NCBI RefSeq assembly: GCF_002776525.5
Contig: NC_045437.1
Span: forward strand, 141,282,372-141,346,371
Length of the DNA stretch: 64,000 bases
From: Piliocolobus tephrosceles
Taxonomy: Eukaryota > Chordata > Mammalia > Primates > Cercopithecidae
Direction of reading: 5' to 3'
Part shown: positions 21,998 to 32,990 of the stretch, in pieces
How the letters are laid out: each line of letters begins with the position of its first letter
How positions within the stretch are numbered: position 1 is the first letter of the stretch
Made by a program: the position numbers and the translations under genes
Notes under the pieces: generated by a model
Told to the model about the DNA's origin: nothing
Seen by the model: the letters and a program-made list of their open reading frames with translations, nothing else
The model's database searches: none

Positions 21998-23423
21998 CTG
22001 GAGGAGACAGTGGTGTGAGGTTCCCACAGCCTGTCCCGGGACAGCATGGGGACGCAAGGCGGCTCCTTGTGTCTGCTGGAAAGAAGACCTCAGGGTCCTG
22101 GTTAGCTTTCTCTCCCCTGTGACCTCAGGGTGACCTTGGGCATGCTTTTCTCTGAGTTTATTTCTTACCCGTGAAACAAGGACTGATAATGGCATTCGTA
22201 CATCTCTGCACAGCCTTTGGGCCACACCAAGCTTGATGAAAAGGGCAGGAACTACTGCGTATGATGTATAAAAAACACAACTCTTTTGCCTTTTCTCCCC
22301 AAATCAAAACTATTACTGAAAGATGGAAAATAATGGATGATGCTGACACCCAGTGGCAGCGTGTGGGAACAAAAATGTCTCGCCTGCATAATCCTAAAAT
22401 TGACCAAGGCACAGCTGCTATGTAGCTAATGACCCACAGGTTTAGAATTCCCTCTTAATGTTTTAGATTTAAATTTGTTTATTTTTACCATAATGCACTC
22501 TGATTCACTGATTACAAAATATTTCTTTGTAACCATGTATTTATTTATGTATTTATTTTTTGAGACTGGGTCTCCCTCTGACACCCAAGCTGGAGTACAG
22601 TGTCTCTATCACGGCTCACTGCAGCCTCGACCTCCCGGGCTCAAGTGATCCTCCCACCTCAGCCTCCCAAGTAGCTGGGATTAGAGGCATACACCACCAT
22701 GCTTGGCTAATTTTTTTTATTTTTGGTATAGACAGGGTTTCACCATATTACCCAGGCTGGACTCAAACTCCAGGGCTCAAGCGATCCTCCCTCCTCGGCC
22801 TCCCAAAGTGCTGGGATTACAGAGGTAAGCCACTGCGCCTGGTCTTGCCATGTACTTTTATAATATTTTTTTCAGGGTTAGAATATTACTGCATATCCAA
22901 AATATGTGATTTTAAAAAATTGGATTCCAGTACATGGAACACTACATTTACATGAGCAAAATAATGTTTTCCCCTTCAAATCACTTTTAATTCACATTGA
23001 ATGCATTTATAATAAAAAGTACCTAAATATGTTTCTCCAATAAATTTCTCTATAATATGGGTTGTTACTTATACACCTGGCACGCTCTATGCTGGGCAAT
23101 GAGATACCCCTGTCTGGTTATCGTGGAGGAAACTGAGAAACTGAGGCCCAGAGATGGGCAGTGATTTGGACTAAGGTCACAGGGGGCATAGAAATACAGT
23201 GGTCAGCTGGCTTTTCCTTTTGTTGAGTGTCAGGGCCTCTGGAAAGGGAAGTGATGGGAAAGCCTAGAGTGTAAATGGAGTGGGGCTTAGCCTCCCAGTA
23301 GGCTAGGGTTCCCTCCCCTGCCCTGGGGGTGAGGTGGATGAGGCATGCGGTCTCCTGGCCTCAGTCCCAGAAGCCCGCGCCCACAGGACCTGAACACCCT
23401 TCATCCCCGTGCCCTGGACCCAC
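21998..23423 (-). other. AFAP1L1 intron 11
   Basis: Phase 1, donor GTGGGT. It holds an AluJ-like copy (22555-22844), flanked by AT-rich single-copy sequence. Nothing else recognised. Confidence 0.85.
22555..22844 (-). mobile_element. Alu (J-like), sense to AFAP1L1
   Basis: 'gagactgggtctccctctgacacccaagctggag' and 'cactgcagcctcgacctcccgggctcaagtgatcc' are AluJ-type; ends 'cactgcgcctggtc'. Confidence 0.92.
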
Positions 23424-23576
23424 CACAGCAGGGAACCTCCTCCTCGGTGGCGGACGTCTGCAGGTCATCGGCCAGTGGCTTCTTCTTGGAAAAGCTGATG
23501 ATACGGGTGATCTTGCGGCCCGCGGCCCTGCTCATTGAGCCCTTCAGTTCTGCCAGGCTGCTCTTCTTCCCTTTGC
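23424..23576 (-). CDS. AFAP1L1: AFAP1L1 exon 11 (residues 372-423, basic linker)
   Basis: 153 nt, acceptor ccaacag, donor GTGGGT. It encodes KGKKSSLAELKGSMSRAAGR, KITRIISFSKKKPLADDLQT and SATEEEVPCC. The first half is strongly basic with spaced serines (KKSS, RKITRIISFSKKK); the end is acidic and leads into PH2 (PCCG/YLNV). This linker joins the two PH domains. Basic stretches beside PH domains often help contact membrane or actin, an inference here. The length is divisible by three, so skipping would keep the frame. Confidence 0.97.
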
Positions 23577-23812
23577 CTGTTGGGGAAATGGGTCAGGGGA
23601 GTGGAGGGAGCCCTGAGTCTCACCCATCCTTAGTCTTCCCTGTGGCCTTTTCAGCCTGCACACAGGATGGGCCTGCAGCTCCAGGGATGGCAGGCCAGGT
23701 CACATTACCCAGGTCTCCAGAATGATCAGAACCTGCTCTGCTGCTGTGTGCCCATGGGCAAGGCCCTGCCCAGTTCCAGCATTCCGCAGCCTGAGCCCCC
23801 AGAGGCTCCTAC
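23577..23812 (-). other. AFAP1L1 intron 10
   Basis: Short phase-1 intron (236 nt), donor GTAGGA. GC-balanced, with no repeat seen. Confidence 0.9.
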
Positions 23813-23906
23813 CGTGATCACAGGTCTCCCGGCGGCCAAGGGTAGAACAGTTGTCGCCCATGCCAATGCTGTCAGAATCTGAGGTCTGCTTCTCTTGAGA
23901 CAGCCT
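23813..23906 (-). CDS. AFAP1L1: AFAP1L1 exon 10 (residues 341-372, serine-rich linker)
   Basis: 94 nt, acceptor cctcag, donor GTAGGA. It encodes RLSQEKQTSDSDSIGMGDNC and STLGRRETCDHG, with the last glycine split. RLSQ at the start fits R-x-S basophilic sites, and SDSDS is a casein-kinase-like acidic serine stretch. The segment is polar and probably disordered, between PH1 and PH2. The length (31 codons + 1) means skipping alone would break the frame. Confidence 0.96.
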
Positions 23907-24782
23907 CTGAGGAGGGACACAGACAGTCCCCCATCAAAGGGCACATTCGGAGGTACCCGAATTTCCCTTTATTGGTTCAATCTCCCTCCAACTCCCCCAG
24001 CACATGATAATTAGTTAACAAATGTTTGTCAGCAATTATCCTGTGCCTGATACCATACCAGGTATTGGAAAGACAACCATGACTTAGATATGGTTATGTC
24101 TTTGGGCAATTCACAGTCCATTTGGGGAGGGAGGCAATTAATTATAACACTTTGAAATGAATGTCTTAGGAATTTGGACTGTATTTGGCAGGTGACAGGA
24201 AGCTGGGAAAGTATTTAAGTGGAACACCAATGTAATCCAAATTGGTTTAGGAAGTTACTTCCAGTGGCATTGTGGGGATAGAAAAGAGGGGACAAGACTG
24301 GAAGCAAAAGAGCCACTTAGGAGAGTGTCATCCTGGTCATGATGAGACTCAATCAGAGCATGAACCAAGATGACAGTGAGGATGGAGAAAAAGAGATGAG
24401 CTGGCAGACATTTTCAAAACAGTCATGGTGGGACCTGGTGACCAGCAGGAGTCCATTATGATCCTAACTCGGAGGAGAGGATGGGAAGGCGACACACACC
24501 CACACACGCACACACAACATGTCAACAATTTCATTGCCAGCCCAAATTAGTTTTACTCATGACACCAACTCTAGACCATTCATCGATTCATTCATACAAG
24601 GTCCATTAAGTGTCTACTAGGTACCATGGGATGTAGAGTGGAAGCAATGATGACTCTCTTACCACTTATTAGCTATGGGAATGTGGGAAAGTGCTTCTGT
24701 CTCCCTAAGGCTGGGTTTTCTCACTTGAATTCCACCCGCTTCAGAGGACTGCTGTGAGGGAGCCAGCCCAAGTGAAGGCCCA

Positions 24783-25117
24783 CGGACTGTATCATTTCTT
24801 TCTTTTTTTTTTTTTATTTGAGACGAAGTCTTGCTCTGTCGCCTAGGCTGAGGTGCAGTGGCCGGATCTCAGCTCACTGCAAGCTCCGCCTCCCGGGTTC
24901 ACGCCATTCTCCTGCCTCAGCCTCCCAAGTAGCTGGGACTACAGGCGCCCGCCACCTTGCCCGGCTAGTTTTTTGTATTTTTAGTAGAGACGGGGTTTCA
25001 CTGTGTTAGCCAGGATGGTCTCGATCTCCTGACCTCGTGATCCGCCCGTCTCGGCCTCCCAAAGTGCTGGGATTACAGGCTTGAGCCACCGCGCCCAGCC
25101 CGGACTGTATCATTTCT
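24783..25117 (-). mobile_element. AluYR-like element with perfect 17-bp target-site duplication
   Basis: The Alu spans about 24800-25100. It is flanked by an identical 17-mer (cggactgtatcatttct at 24783-24799 and 25101-25117). Features 'cagtggccggatctcagctcactgcaagctcc', 'cccggctagttttttg' and 'ccgcccgtctcgg...aggcttgagccaccgcgccc' are variants I associate with cercopithecoid AluYR. It is sense to the gene. Confidence 0.92.
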
Positions 25118-25849
25118 AACACCTGTGTGGTGTGCTGCCATCTTTCTTCAAGAAGCTAAACTGTGCCAGCCACACTTGGGCCAGGATTAAATGACATCCA
25201 CCCACTTAAGAAGGTGGAATTACAGAGCTCTGAGGCCCCAAAGCCTTTCCTGCCAAGATCCTCTCAAACCAGGCTCAGGGATGCTTCACCATAAACAATG
25301 TGGGACGGAGAGGACAGGCGATCATGTGCACCTCTCAATTTCCAAAGGGCTGGAAACATGACAGCTGTCAGAAAGGGGACAGGACTGTCAAGTATAAAGA
25401 ATCACCTCTTCAAATGGTGAAACAGAAGCTATGGCTCCATGTGTTCTGCAATGGTGTACAGATGGTACATTTTTCATCAAGATAGAGCAAATACAAAGAG
25501 GTACCGTGAGCACTTTGGAATGAACTCGATGGTGACACTGCAATCACATGATTCTGTGGAGAAGAGACCCACCAATATCACGTCCTCACCCTCACTCTCC
25601 ACCCAAAACACCATCCCCAACATTCTAGTTACCCTCCCTGTGGACGCTCAGCCACAGGAAATCTCAACTCTACCAGCTTGCCTCTTCTTCCTCGCTACAC
25701 ATCCTTCAAACTGCACCACAGCATGCGCTGGCAAGTGTGTGCACACACACACTCACACACTGACACCGTCAACGCTGCTTTCCCTCCGGCCTCACGCATG
25801 GCAAAGGCTAAGTGAGGATAGGGTTGAGCTTCTCCTCCTGCATCCACCT

Positions 25850-26300
25850 GGGCACATCGTCCACTCCTGGTGACTCTGCCTGATCCCATACCTTTGCCTC
25901 TGTTCCCTCCCCTTGGCCCACCTTTGCCTCAGTGAAATCTTGCCTATGCCTTAAGGCTCAACATAGGTGCCCATCTTCCCTCACCCTTCTCGTCCTTCCA
26001 GCCAGTGTGGGCCCCTGTTCCACTCACTGTAGCCTTCTGCGATACTCTAATAGGCTGTGGGCTCTCCTTTCTCTCTGAGCTTAGCCATACTGGCCGTTTT
26101 CAGTTCCATGCTTCTTCCTGCTCCTGCGCCTTTTCCCTCTGCTTAGAGTGCCTTTTCCCTCCTCTTCCCTGTTAATTTTTCATCTTCATTTGAAATATCA
26201 CTTCCTCAGAGAAGCCTTCTTGGGGCGCTGAGGCAGAGGCAGGGCCCCAGGGTACCTGGTACTTTTCCCTCCTAGCATTTACACAGCTTGGCATTTATAA
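25850..26300 (+). repeat. L2-type fragment(s)
   Basis: 'gtgaaatcttgcctatgccttaaggctcaacataggtgcc', 'gccttttccctcctcttccctg' and 'tgaaatatcacttcctcagagaagccttcttgg' are L2 3' end phrases, probably two pieces. Confidence 0.65.
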
Positions 26301-26484
26301 GTCCGTGTGACTATTTGATTCACGTCTACTTCCTACTGGGCTGGAAGTGCTGCGAGGGCAGGGCTTGCACCTGTTTGTGTTTGGACTGCATTTCAATGGC
26401 TAGCACAGTTCCTGGGGTGCCCCGGGTACTCACCGAGTACCTGTCAAGCAGGTGCCCAGGATCCTGGCCTTGAGAGGAGGGGCA

Positions 26485-26700
26485 ACATGGTCATCAAGAA
26501 CTAGACCGTCTGGGTTCAAATCCTGGCTATGATTCTTATTTACCATGTGACCTTGGGCAAATCTCTCTCAGCTTTCTCCTCTGAAAATGTACCTACCCAA
26601 AGAGTTCTTATGAAAATCACCTCAGTTAATACACGTAAAGCATTTAGTACACTGCAGGGCATGCAGTCACAGTCTATAAATACAAGCCTTGATTACATCA
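26485..26700 (+). repeat. MIR element
   Basis: 'gtctgggttcaaatcctggctatgattct', 'atgtgaccttgggcaaatctctc' and 'cagttaatacacgtaaagcatttagtac' in MIR order. Confidence 0.7.
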
Positions 26701-26923
26701 TGCAAGGCCTGTGTCTGTGGGTCTTAACCCTTCCCCTCGACTGTAATGTCCTTAAGGGGAGGACTTGGGTCCAAGGCCCTTTGTTACCCACAATACCTGG
26801 CAATGTGTAGGTACTGGGACATATTTGCCAACAGCCTGACCAACTGGCTAATAATGCCTGCTTCTCTCATGTTCCAGACAGGCACACTCCTTCTCTTTCT
26901 TCTTTCTCTCTCTTTTTTCTTTC

Positions 26924-27195
26924 TTTTTTTCTGAGACAGGGTCTCACTCTGTTGCCCAGGCTGGAGTGCAGTGCGCAATCATGGCTTACTGCAGCCTCCA
27001 CCTGCCAGGCTCAAGCAATTTTCCTACCTTAGCCTCCTGAGTAGTGGGGACTACAGGCATGTGCCACCACACCTGGATAATAGTTTTGTGATTTTTGTGT
27101 TTTAGAGATGAGGTCACTATGTTGTCCAGGCTGGTCTTGAACTCCTGGGCTCAAGTGATGCGCCTGCCTTAGCCTCCCAAAGTGCTGGGATTATA
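26924..27195 (-). mobile_element. Alu (J-like), truncated, sense to AFAP1L1
   Basis: From 'ttttttctgagacagggtctcactctgttgccc' to 'gtgctgggattata', missing its last ~30 bases (its 5' end). Confidence 0.9.
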
Positions 27196-27511
27196 CACCC
27201 TCCTTTTCTAATTGACAAATTTCAACTTAATTTTCATGGCACGATTGCCACATGACCTCCTCCTGTCCTGGCAGGTGCATCGCTCCCTCCTCTGGTTTGT
27301 ATCGCACTTTGGGCACAGGCACTCATTTGTTCATGCATTCATGAATTCAGGAGACATTTATTAAGCACCTACTGTTGTGCCAGCTCTGTGCTGGGCACCT
27401 ACAGTTTGGCAGTTGCCCGGCTTTCCCCCAGCCAGTGAGTTCCCCTGGGGTTGAGCCTGTGTTGAGTGGCCACTGCCTGGCCCGGGGAAGACCTAGTGGA
27501 GACAGATATAC

Positions 27512-27604
27512 CTTGTCCGGGTCCAACTTGCACAGGAGGACTGGGGATCTGGGCACCTCCACTCCCTCGGCTCCCCCAGCTGGCTTGCTCACTTCTCGGA
27601 TGAC
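27512..27604 (-). CDS. AFAP1L1: AFAP1L1 exon 9 (residues 310-340, end of first PH domain)
   Basis: 93 nt, phase 0 at both ends, acceptor cttcacag, donor GTATAT. It encodes VIREVSKPAGGAEGVEVPRS and PVLLCKLDPDK. VIREVSK completes the C-terminal helix of PH1 after the conserved W307 of exon 8; the rest starts the linker. The donor is weak beyond GT (GTATAT). Skipping would keep the frame and delete 31 residues, clipping the PH1 helix. Identity is clear from family similarity. Confidence 0.96.
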
Positions 27605-29584
27605 CTGTGAAGAGGACACACAGCTGTGAACGGGTGGGCAGGGAAGCTGTCCATGCAAAGGAAGAATGGGGTCTGTGTGGTGAATGCTGTAGAACAGAGG
27701 GTCAGGGCCACTGTGGGGAAGAGATGGGCTGACACAGCCGCCTGCACATGCGTGGGGCACATTGGGGTTTGTAAAGGCTTTCTCCCATATCTGTCCCCTG
27801 GGTTGAAAAGATACAAGGATGGGGACCAAGAGGCTTATTGCTAATTAGTTGTGTGGTCTTGGAAGAGCCACTTCCCTGCTCTAGGCCTCAGTGTCCACAT
27901 CTGCAACATGGGAATGATCCTAGTCCTCTGCTTTCCTCTTTGGGTTGCCTGAGGACAGTGGGACCACAGATGTGAAGAGTGATGGGAACCATAAAGCCTC
28001 ACAAGCGTGAGGGGCCCGCTTCTGTGACCATGCGCACCTTTACGACAACCTGTAGGGCAGCTGGAGTTATCACCTCTATCTCCTAAAGGCATCCACTCAC
28101 TTGCCAAGGCCACACAGCAATAAGCATGAGATCAGGAAATAATCACAGCCACCATTTGTTGCTCACCTATCTGGTGGCTTTCTGTGGATTATCCCATTTT
28201 ATCCCTCAGCAGCCTTGTGAGCCCTGAGTTACAGCTTAAGATGACAAGCCTTGCAGAGGGGAAGCCACCTGTTAGGTGCAGCAGAGCCAGAAACTAAATG
28301 CAGGCAGTTCAGCTGCCCACTGTTAACCTCTGGCTAACTGCTGCCCAGGATCAATGTCAAGGCAGGTCTCTTTTAACTCCAGTCTAGGGCTCCATCTGCT
28401 GACCCAACCAGTCCATGGAGGGGTACAGGCTTCCCCAGCAGGCAGGTTCTCCCCTTCCTTCCCTCCTGAGACAAAGGGGTAATGAGAAACACCAAATGTT
28501 CCATCAGGGGGGCTGGTTATCACAGGAAGGAAGGGGCTGGGTGGGGAGGGAGGTGTTTGGTTTCATTGTTCCAACAGGAAGATCAGAGGAGGAAGGGACG
28601 GTGTCAGAGTGAAGTAGAGGCGGTGCAGGGATGGGGGTCTGCTGTAAAGGAATGCGGGGTGGGGCATCACGGTCATCACGGCAGTAATCACTGACAGTTG
28701 CCACACACTCACTGCCTGGCAGGCACTGTGCCGAGTGCTCTCCTGAATCCTTCCAAGGACCATTTCACAGATGAAAAAAACAGGCACAGAGGGGCAAAGT
28801 CATTTGCAGAAGGTCACACAACCAGTAAGTGCCCCTTAGGCCTGGGGCTTGACTCAAGTGTGGGTGCCACAAAGTCCCCTCTCCCATGTCATCACTATGT
28901 CATCCTGCCTATGGCCTTTGGAGGAGACTTACTTCTTAGCTTCAAATTCTGGCTCCAATCACTTTGGTTGTGTGACCTTTGGCAAATCACATAAGTTCTC
29001 AAAGCTGCGTCTTAGTTTCCTCATCTGTGAAAAGGGAACAATAATATTTTGTCCCATTTTCAAGCAGAAATGAGGTCATGTATGTAAAGCTCTTGGCACA
29101 ATGCATGGCACAAAGTAAGTGCTCATTTTTTGGTAACTCTCATTGTTCCGTGTAGCTGCAGAGGCAAAAGCTGGCCCATGGGTGGTCATTACAAGGATGT
29201 ACGTTTCAAGGCAAGGAAGGATTTTTCCTTTATTGTTGTTGTAGTTTTAAGAATTCACTAGTCTAATGATGAAATCAGCTTCCTTTGTAGATACTAAGCT
29301 TCCAGTTCCAGGAGGTATACAAGTGCAGCCTGAACAAGCCCACAGTAAGGATTTGGAAAGGGAATTCAAATAACTAGAAGGAATATAGGTCTCCAGCATG
29401 AAGTCTGCCTCTTGGATATATCTGAGGCCCATTTCCATACATAAACCCTAGCCACACACAGGGCACTTGGGCTCAGGCACTGAGCAAGAGGCTCTTCCAG
29501 GGACAGGAGCCAGCTCTACTGAGGGCTGGCTTGGGGAAGACAGAAAGGGTGGGAAGGTGGGAAGGTCAGGTGCAGGCCACGCAC
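27605..29584 (-). other. AFAP1L1 intron 8
   Basis: Phase 0, donor GTGCGT. Mostly single-copy, GC-balanced sequence, with a MIR (28920-29135) and other old MIR/L2-like traces around 28090-28320 and 28700-28850. No Alu, unlike its neighbours. Confidence 0.8.
28920..29135 (+). repeat. MIR element
   Basis: 'cttcaaattctggctcc', 'gtgtgacctttggcaaatcac', 'cttagtttcctcatctgtgaaaaggg' and 'ttggcacaatgcatggcac' follow the MIR order. Confidence 0.7.
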
Positions 29585-29764
29585 CTTCAGCCACTCCTCG
29601 GCCTGCTCTCGGCTCTGCAATGACAGCACCAAGACCTCTGTAGCCCCCTGGGTGAAACGCAGCTCATGCCTCTTGTGCCGGCTGTCCTTGGGCACGTAGA
29701 TGACGCTGCAAGTATCCAGTGCCAACCTCAGATGCGGCTGCCGGTCCTTGGAGCTTTTATAACA
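29585..29764 (-). CDS. AFAP1L1: AFAP1L1 exon 8 (residues 250-309, first PH domain)
   Basis: 180 nt, phase 0 at both ends, donor GTGCGT. The acceptor ends gaccag but its pyrimidine tract is short. It encodes CYKSSKDRQPHLRLALDTCS, VIYVPKDSRHKRHELRFTQG, ATEVLVLSLQ and SREQAEEWLK. These are the central strands of PH1 (RLALDTCSVIYVP; HELRFTQG; EVLVLSLQS) and the start of its closing helix with conserved W307. Basic residues KDSRHKRH lie in a loop that can face membrane in this fold. An in-frame skip would destroy PH1. Confidence 0.97.
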
Positions 29765-30184
29765 CTGGTCAGGGAGAGAAAGGCATCAGGATCTTCTGAA
29801 GTAGAGGGTAGAGGAGAGAGACATTCTCACACAAAGGCTCGGGGGAGGCCCAACTTCCCTTTAGAGGCCTCCCCCCCACAGCCATGGGCACTGTGCGAGG
29901 ATAGCTGAAGGGTCCAGGCCGTTCACCCTGGAAAAGAAGCCTGGGAGGAGGCATCTTTGGGCAATTTTCAGTCACAACTACCTATTTGGGAAGAGGCAGA
30001 CTGTAGCATAATCCTAGGAAGACCAGGTTATCCTAAAGAACCAGAGAAGAAATGGGCTGGCTCAGGAGGAAGCCAGTTAAAAATCTACCTGGCAGGAATT
30101 TGGGAAACAGAATTCTAGCAGAGATGGAAGGTTGGCCTTGGGAAGTCAATAGTTTATGAACAATGATTCTCACTTCCCCATCTT

Positions 30185-31030
30185 TTTTTATGAGTCCAGC
30201 GTTACTTTCATACCAGAACCTGACAATGACATTACAAAAAGAGAAAATTATACGCTAATTTCTCTCATAACACAATCGCAAAAGCCCGGAACAAAATGCT
30301 AGCAAATGGATTCCAGATGTATGTAAAAAGCAACTGCATCAAGACCAAGTGAGGTTTATTCTAGGAATGCAAGAGCAGTTTAACATTCAAAGACCAACTG
30401 TATCATTAACCATATGAACAGAAAAAAAGGCCAAAAATCACATATCTGAATAGAGCTAGAAAAAGTATTTGATAAAATTCAGCATCCATTTAAGTGAACT
30501 AAGAATAGAGGGATCTCCTTAAGATGAAAAATAAGGAACATTTTCATCCACAAACAAACCACAGCAAATGTCACCCTGAATGGTAAATTATTATTACTAT
30601 TATTATTTTTAGAGACTGGGTCTTGCTTTATCACCCACGCTGGAGTGCAGTGCTCTGATCATAGCTCACTGCAGCTTCAAACTCCTGGGCTCGAGCAATC
30701 TTCCTGCCTCAGACTCCTGAGTAGCTGGGACTACAGGTGCATACCACTATGCCTGGCTAAATAAAAAACATTTTGTTTTTTTTTTTTTGTAGTGATGGAG
30801 CCTTGCTTTGTTGCCCAGGCTGGTTTTGAACTCCTAGCTTCAAGTGATCCTCCTGCCTCAGCCTCCCAAAGTGCTGGGATTACAGGCATGAGTCACCATA
30901 CCCAGCCTTAACAGTGACTTTCCTTTTGAGCTCTAGACTGAGATAAGGACGCCTGCTCTTCCACTTCTGTTTGCATTGTGCTTGAGGTCCTAGCTACTGC
31001 AATGTGTGGAGAAAAATATAGAAGGGGTAC
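30185..31030 (+). mobile_element. L1 ORF2-region fragment split by an Alu, antisense to AFAP1L1
   Basis: The left part (30185-30600) contains 'ctaggaatgcaagagcagtttaacattcaaag' and 'ccacagcaaatgtcaccctgaatgg', phrases from the reverse transcriptase region of L1 ORF2. After the Alu the same element resumes at 30910 ('agactgagataaggacgcctgctcttccacttctgt...gaggtcctagctactgcaatg'). Many mutations; no intact frame. Confidence 0.75.
30606..30906 (-). mobile_element. Alu (J-like) inside the L1, sense to AFAP1L1
   Basis: 'agagactgggtcttgctttatcacccacgctgg' to 'caccatacccagcc', with an internal A/T-rich change between the arms. Confidence 0.92.
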
Positions 31031-31548
31031 GATTGGAAAGAGGTTTGTCATGTCCCTTGGACTAGTGCCACCCTGGAGTGAGAAAAGGTCATGTTTCAGA
31101 CGCATTCGTGCTGGGCAAGGCTTGTCAACAGATTTCTGGGGAGAGAAGCTATTCTTTTTCTGAAATTATGTTTATCCTCTTACTTTGTAGTTAAAGGTGC
31201 TCTTTCTTTTATGAAATGATAGGCCGAGAGATGGCAAATATAAAAAAAATCCTTCTTAATAAAAGCAAGTAATAGAACAATTGAGTTTTGTAGGGGATTC
31301 ATTTTATAAAAGACAAATGTATGGAAATGAGGGTGCAAATGTGTACACTAAAGCTTAATAGTGGTTATCTCTTGGTCAGTGAAATTATTGATGTTTGGTC
31401 AATAGTTCTTTTTAAATCACTTTTCATCTGTTTTTCTCTAGTTTATAAATAAGCACATTTACTTGCATAATGAAAAACAACAAAAGTTTAAAAGTGATAA
31501 TTCTTCTTTTTTGACAAAACAAAAACATGGTAAAGCCTATATCAGGTC

Positions 31549-31848
31549 TTTTTTTTTGGTTTTTGAGATGGAGTTTCACACCGTTGCCCAAGTTGGAGTG
31601 TAGTGGTATGATCTCGGCTCACTGCAACCTCAGCTTTCTGGTTTCAAGTGATTCTCCTGACTCAGCCTCCCAAGTAGCCGGGACTACAGGCACACACTAC
31701 CACACCTGGCTAATTTTTTTGTATTTTTAGTAGAGATGGGGTTTCACCATGTTGGCCAGGCTGGTCTCGAACTCCTGACCTCAAGTGATCCACCTGCCTT
31801 GGCCTCCAAAAGTGCTGGAATTACAGGTGTGAGCGACCGTGCCTAGCC
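31549..31848 (-). mobile_element. Alu element, sense to AFAP1L1
   Basis: 'ttttgagatggagtttcacaccgttgccc' to 'gaccgtgcctagcc', with flanking caggtcttt on both sides as the likely target-site duplication. Confidence 0.93.
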
Positions 31849-31863
31849 CAGGTCTTTAAATTT

Positions 31864-31897
31864 GAGAGAGGGAGAGAGAGAGAGACAGAGACAGAGA

Positions 31898-31931
<34 letters not shown>
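31864..31931 (+). repeat. (GA)n(GT)n dinucleotide tract
   Basis: GA-rich start, then a GT run with one TATATG break. On the gene strand it reads as (CA)n then (CT)n, 176-244 nt downstream of the exon 7 donor. Confidence 0.95.
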
Positions 31932-32107
31932 TTAAATTCTGCTCCAGTGGGGAAAGTCGTGATCTTGGGAGCATGGGGGCTTTGAGCTTCTGTGCACCAA
32001 GTCATTTCGGGTATGCCCAAGGCAGACATATCCACATTTATGTAGAGACACACCCACATGCAAGTCCATGTGAGGCCAAGGCACACGGTTGCTGCTAGAC
32101 CACTCAC

Positions 32108-32319
32108 CAGGAGCTGGTCCTCCCTGATGACCGTCAGCTGCTTGGCCCACTGCCCGAAACGCTTTTTCCGCAGCAGGAAGGCACATATCCTGCATTCCCT
32201 CACCAGGTGCATGGAGGCCTCCTCTGAGGGCCACTGGTGTCGGGGCTGCGGGCTCTTCCCTTCCTCCTCCTCCTCATCGTAGGACTCATAGGAGCTGCTC
32301 ATTGCGTCAGAGTCATTAT
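32108..32319 (-). CDS. AFAP1L1: AFAP1L1 exon 7 (residues 179-249, tyrosine/acidic segment and start of first PH domain)
   Basis: 212 nt, acceptor cctgcag, donor GTGAGT. It encodes NDSDAMSSSYESYDEEEEEG, KSPQPRHQWPSEEASMHLVR, ECRICAFLLRKKRFGQWAKQ and LTVIREDQLL. The first part is serine/tyrosine-rich with a run of five Glu and two tyrosines (189, 192) in acidic context, typical kinase targets. PH1 begins about residue 220: CAFLLRKKRFGQWAKQLTVIREDQLL has the strand 1/strand 2 pattern with a conserved Trp. The exon is out of frame if skipped. Confidence 0.98.
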
Positions 32320-32465
32320 CTGCAGGCGTCATGGGAAAGGATCTGTCACTGTGCCATTCTGGGGAAGTACCTTCTCACCCCTCTGTAGCCATCCCTGCAC
32401 TGGGGCCTGAGGCTAGGAAGGCATGGGCATAAGGCATGACACTGGTAATGACTAAGGCCTCTACC

Positions 32466-32778
32466 TTTTTTTTTTTTGAGATGGAGTCTCGCTCTGTCAC
32501 CCAGGCTGGACTGCAGTGGTGTGATCTCAGCTTACGGCAACCTCTGCCTTACTGCAACCTCCGCCTCCCGAGTTCAAGTGATTCTCCTATCTCAGCCTCC
32601 CAGGTAGCTGGGATTACAGGCATCCACCACCACACCCGGCTAACTTTTGTATTTTTAGTAGAGATGGGGTTTCACCATGTTGGCCAGGCTGGTCTCCAAC
32701 TCCTGACCTCAGGTGATCCACCTGCCTTGGCCTCCCAAAGTGCTGGGATTACAGGTGTGAGCCATGCCTGGCTGGCCC
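32466..32778 (-). mobile_element. Alu element with small internal duplication, sense to AFAP1L1
   Basis: Contains 'ggcaacctctgccttactgcaacctccgcctcccg', a duplicated stretch of the right arm about 20 bases long. Otherwise complete. Confidence 0.92.
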
Positions 32779-32799
32779 CTACTTTTGCATTTTGTTGTA

Positions 32800-32990
32800 C
32801 TGATTTATCCCTTGCTTTGCGATCTTGGTTACTTCCCTTCTCAGAGCTTCAGGGTCCGCATCAGTAAAATGATCATAATAAACGAGATACCCACTTCAGC
32901 CGGCTATTTGAAGACCAATGAATGGACAGTGTTTAGCCAAGTGTTTGGCACCCAATAAATGCTCAATAAATTATGCTATTGTCATTACCC
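32800..32990 (+). repeat. MIR element
   Basis: 'cttggttacttcccttctcagagcttcag' and 'tttagccaagtgtttggcacccaataaatgctcaataaa' follow the 3' half of MIR. Confidence 0.65.

Larger units (their letters stand above)
23907..27511 (-). other. AFAP1L1 intron 9
   Basis: Phase 0, donor GTATAT (weak). It contains the AluYR copy (24800-25100), an L2-type stretch (25850-26300), a MIR (26485-26700) and a truncated Alu (26924-27195). 25200-25800 looks single-copy apart from a short CA repeat at 25741-25760. Confidence 0.85.
29765..32107 (-). other. AFAP1L1 intron 7
   Basis: Phase 0, donor GTGAGT. It carries an L1 ORF2 fragment split by an Alu (30185-31030), an Alu (31549-31848) and a GA/GT dinucleotide tract (31864-31931) 176 nt beyond the exon 7 donor. 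Confidence 0.85.
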
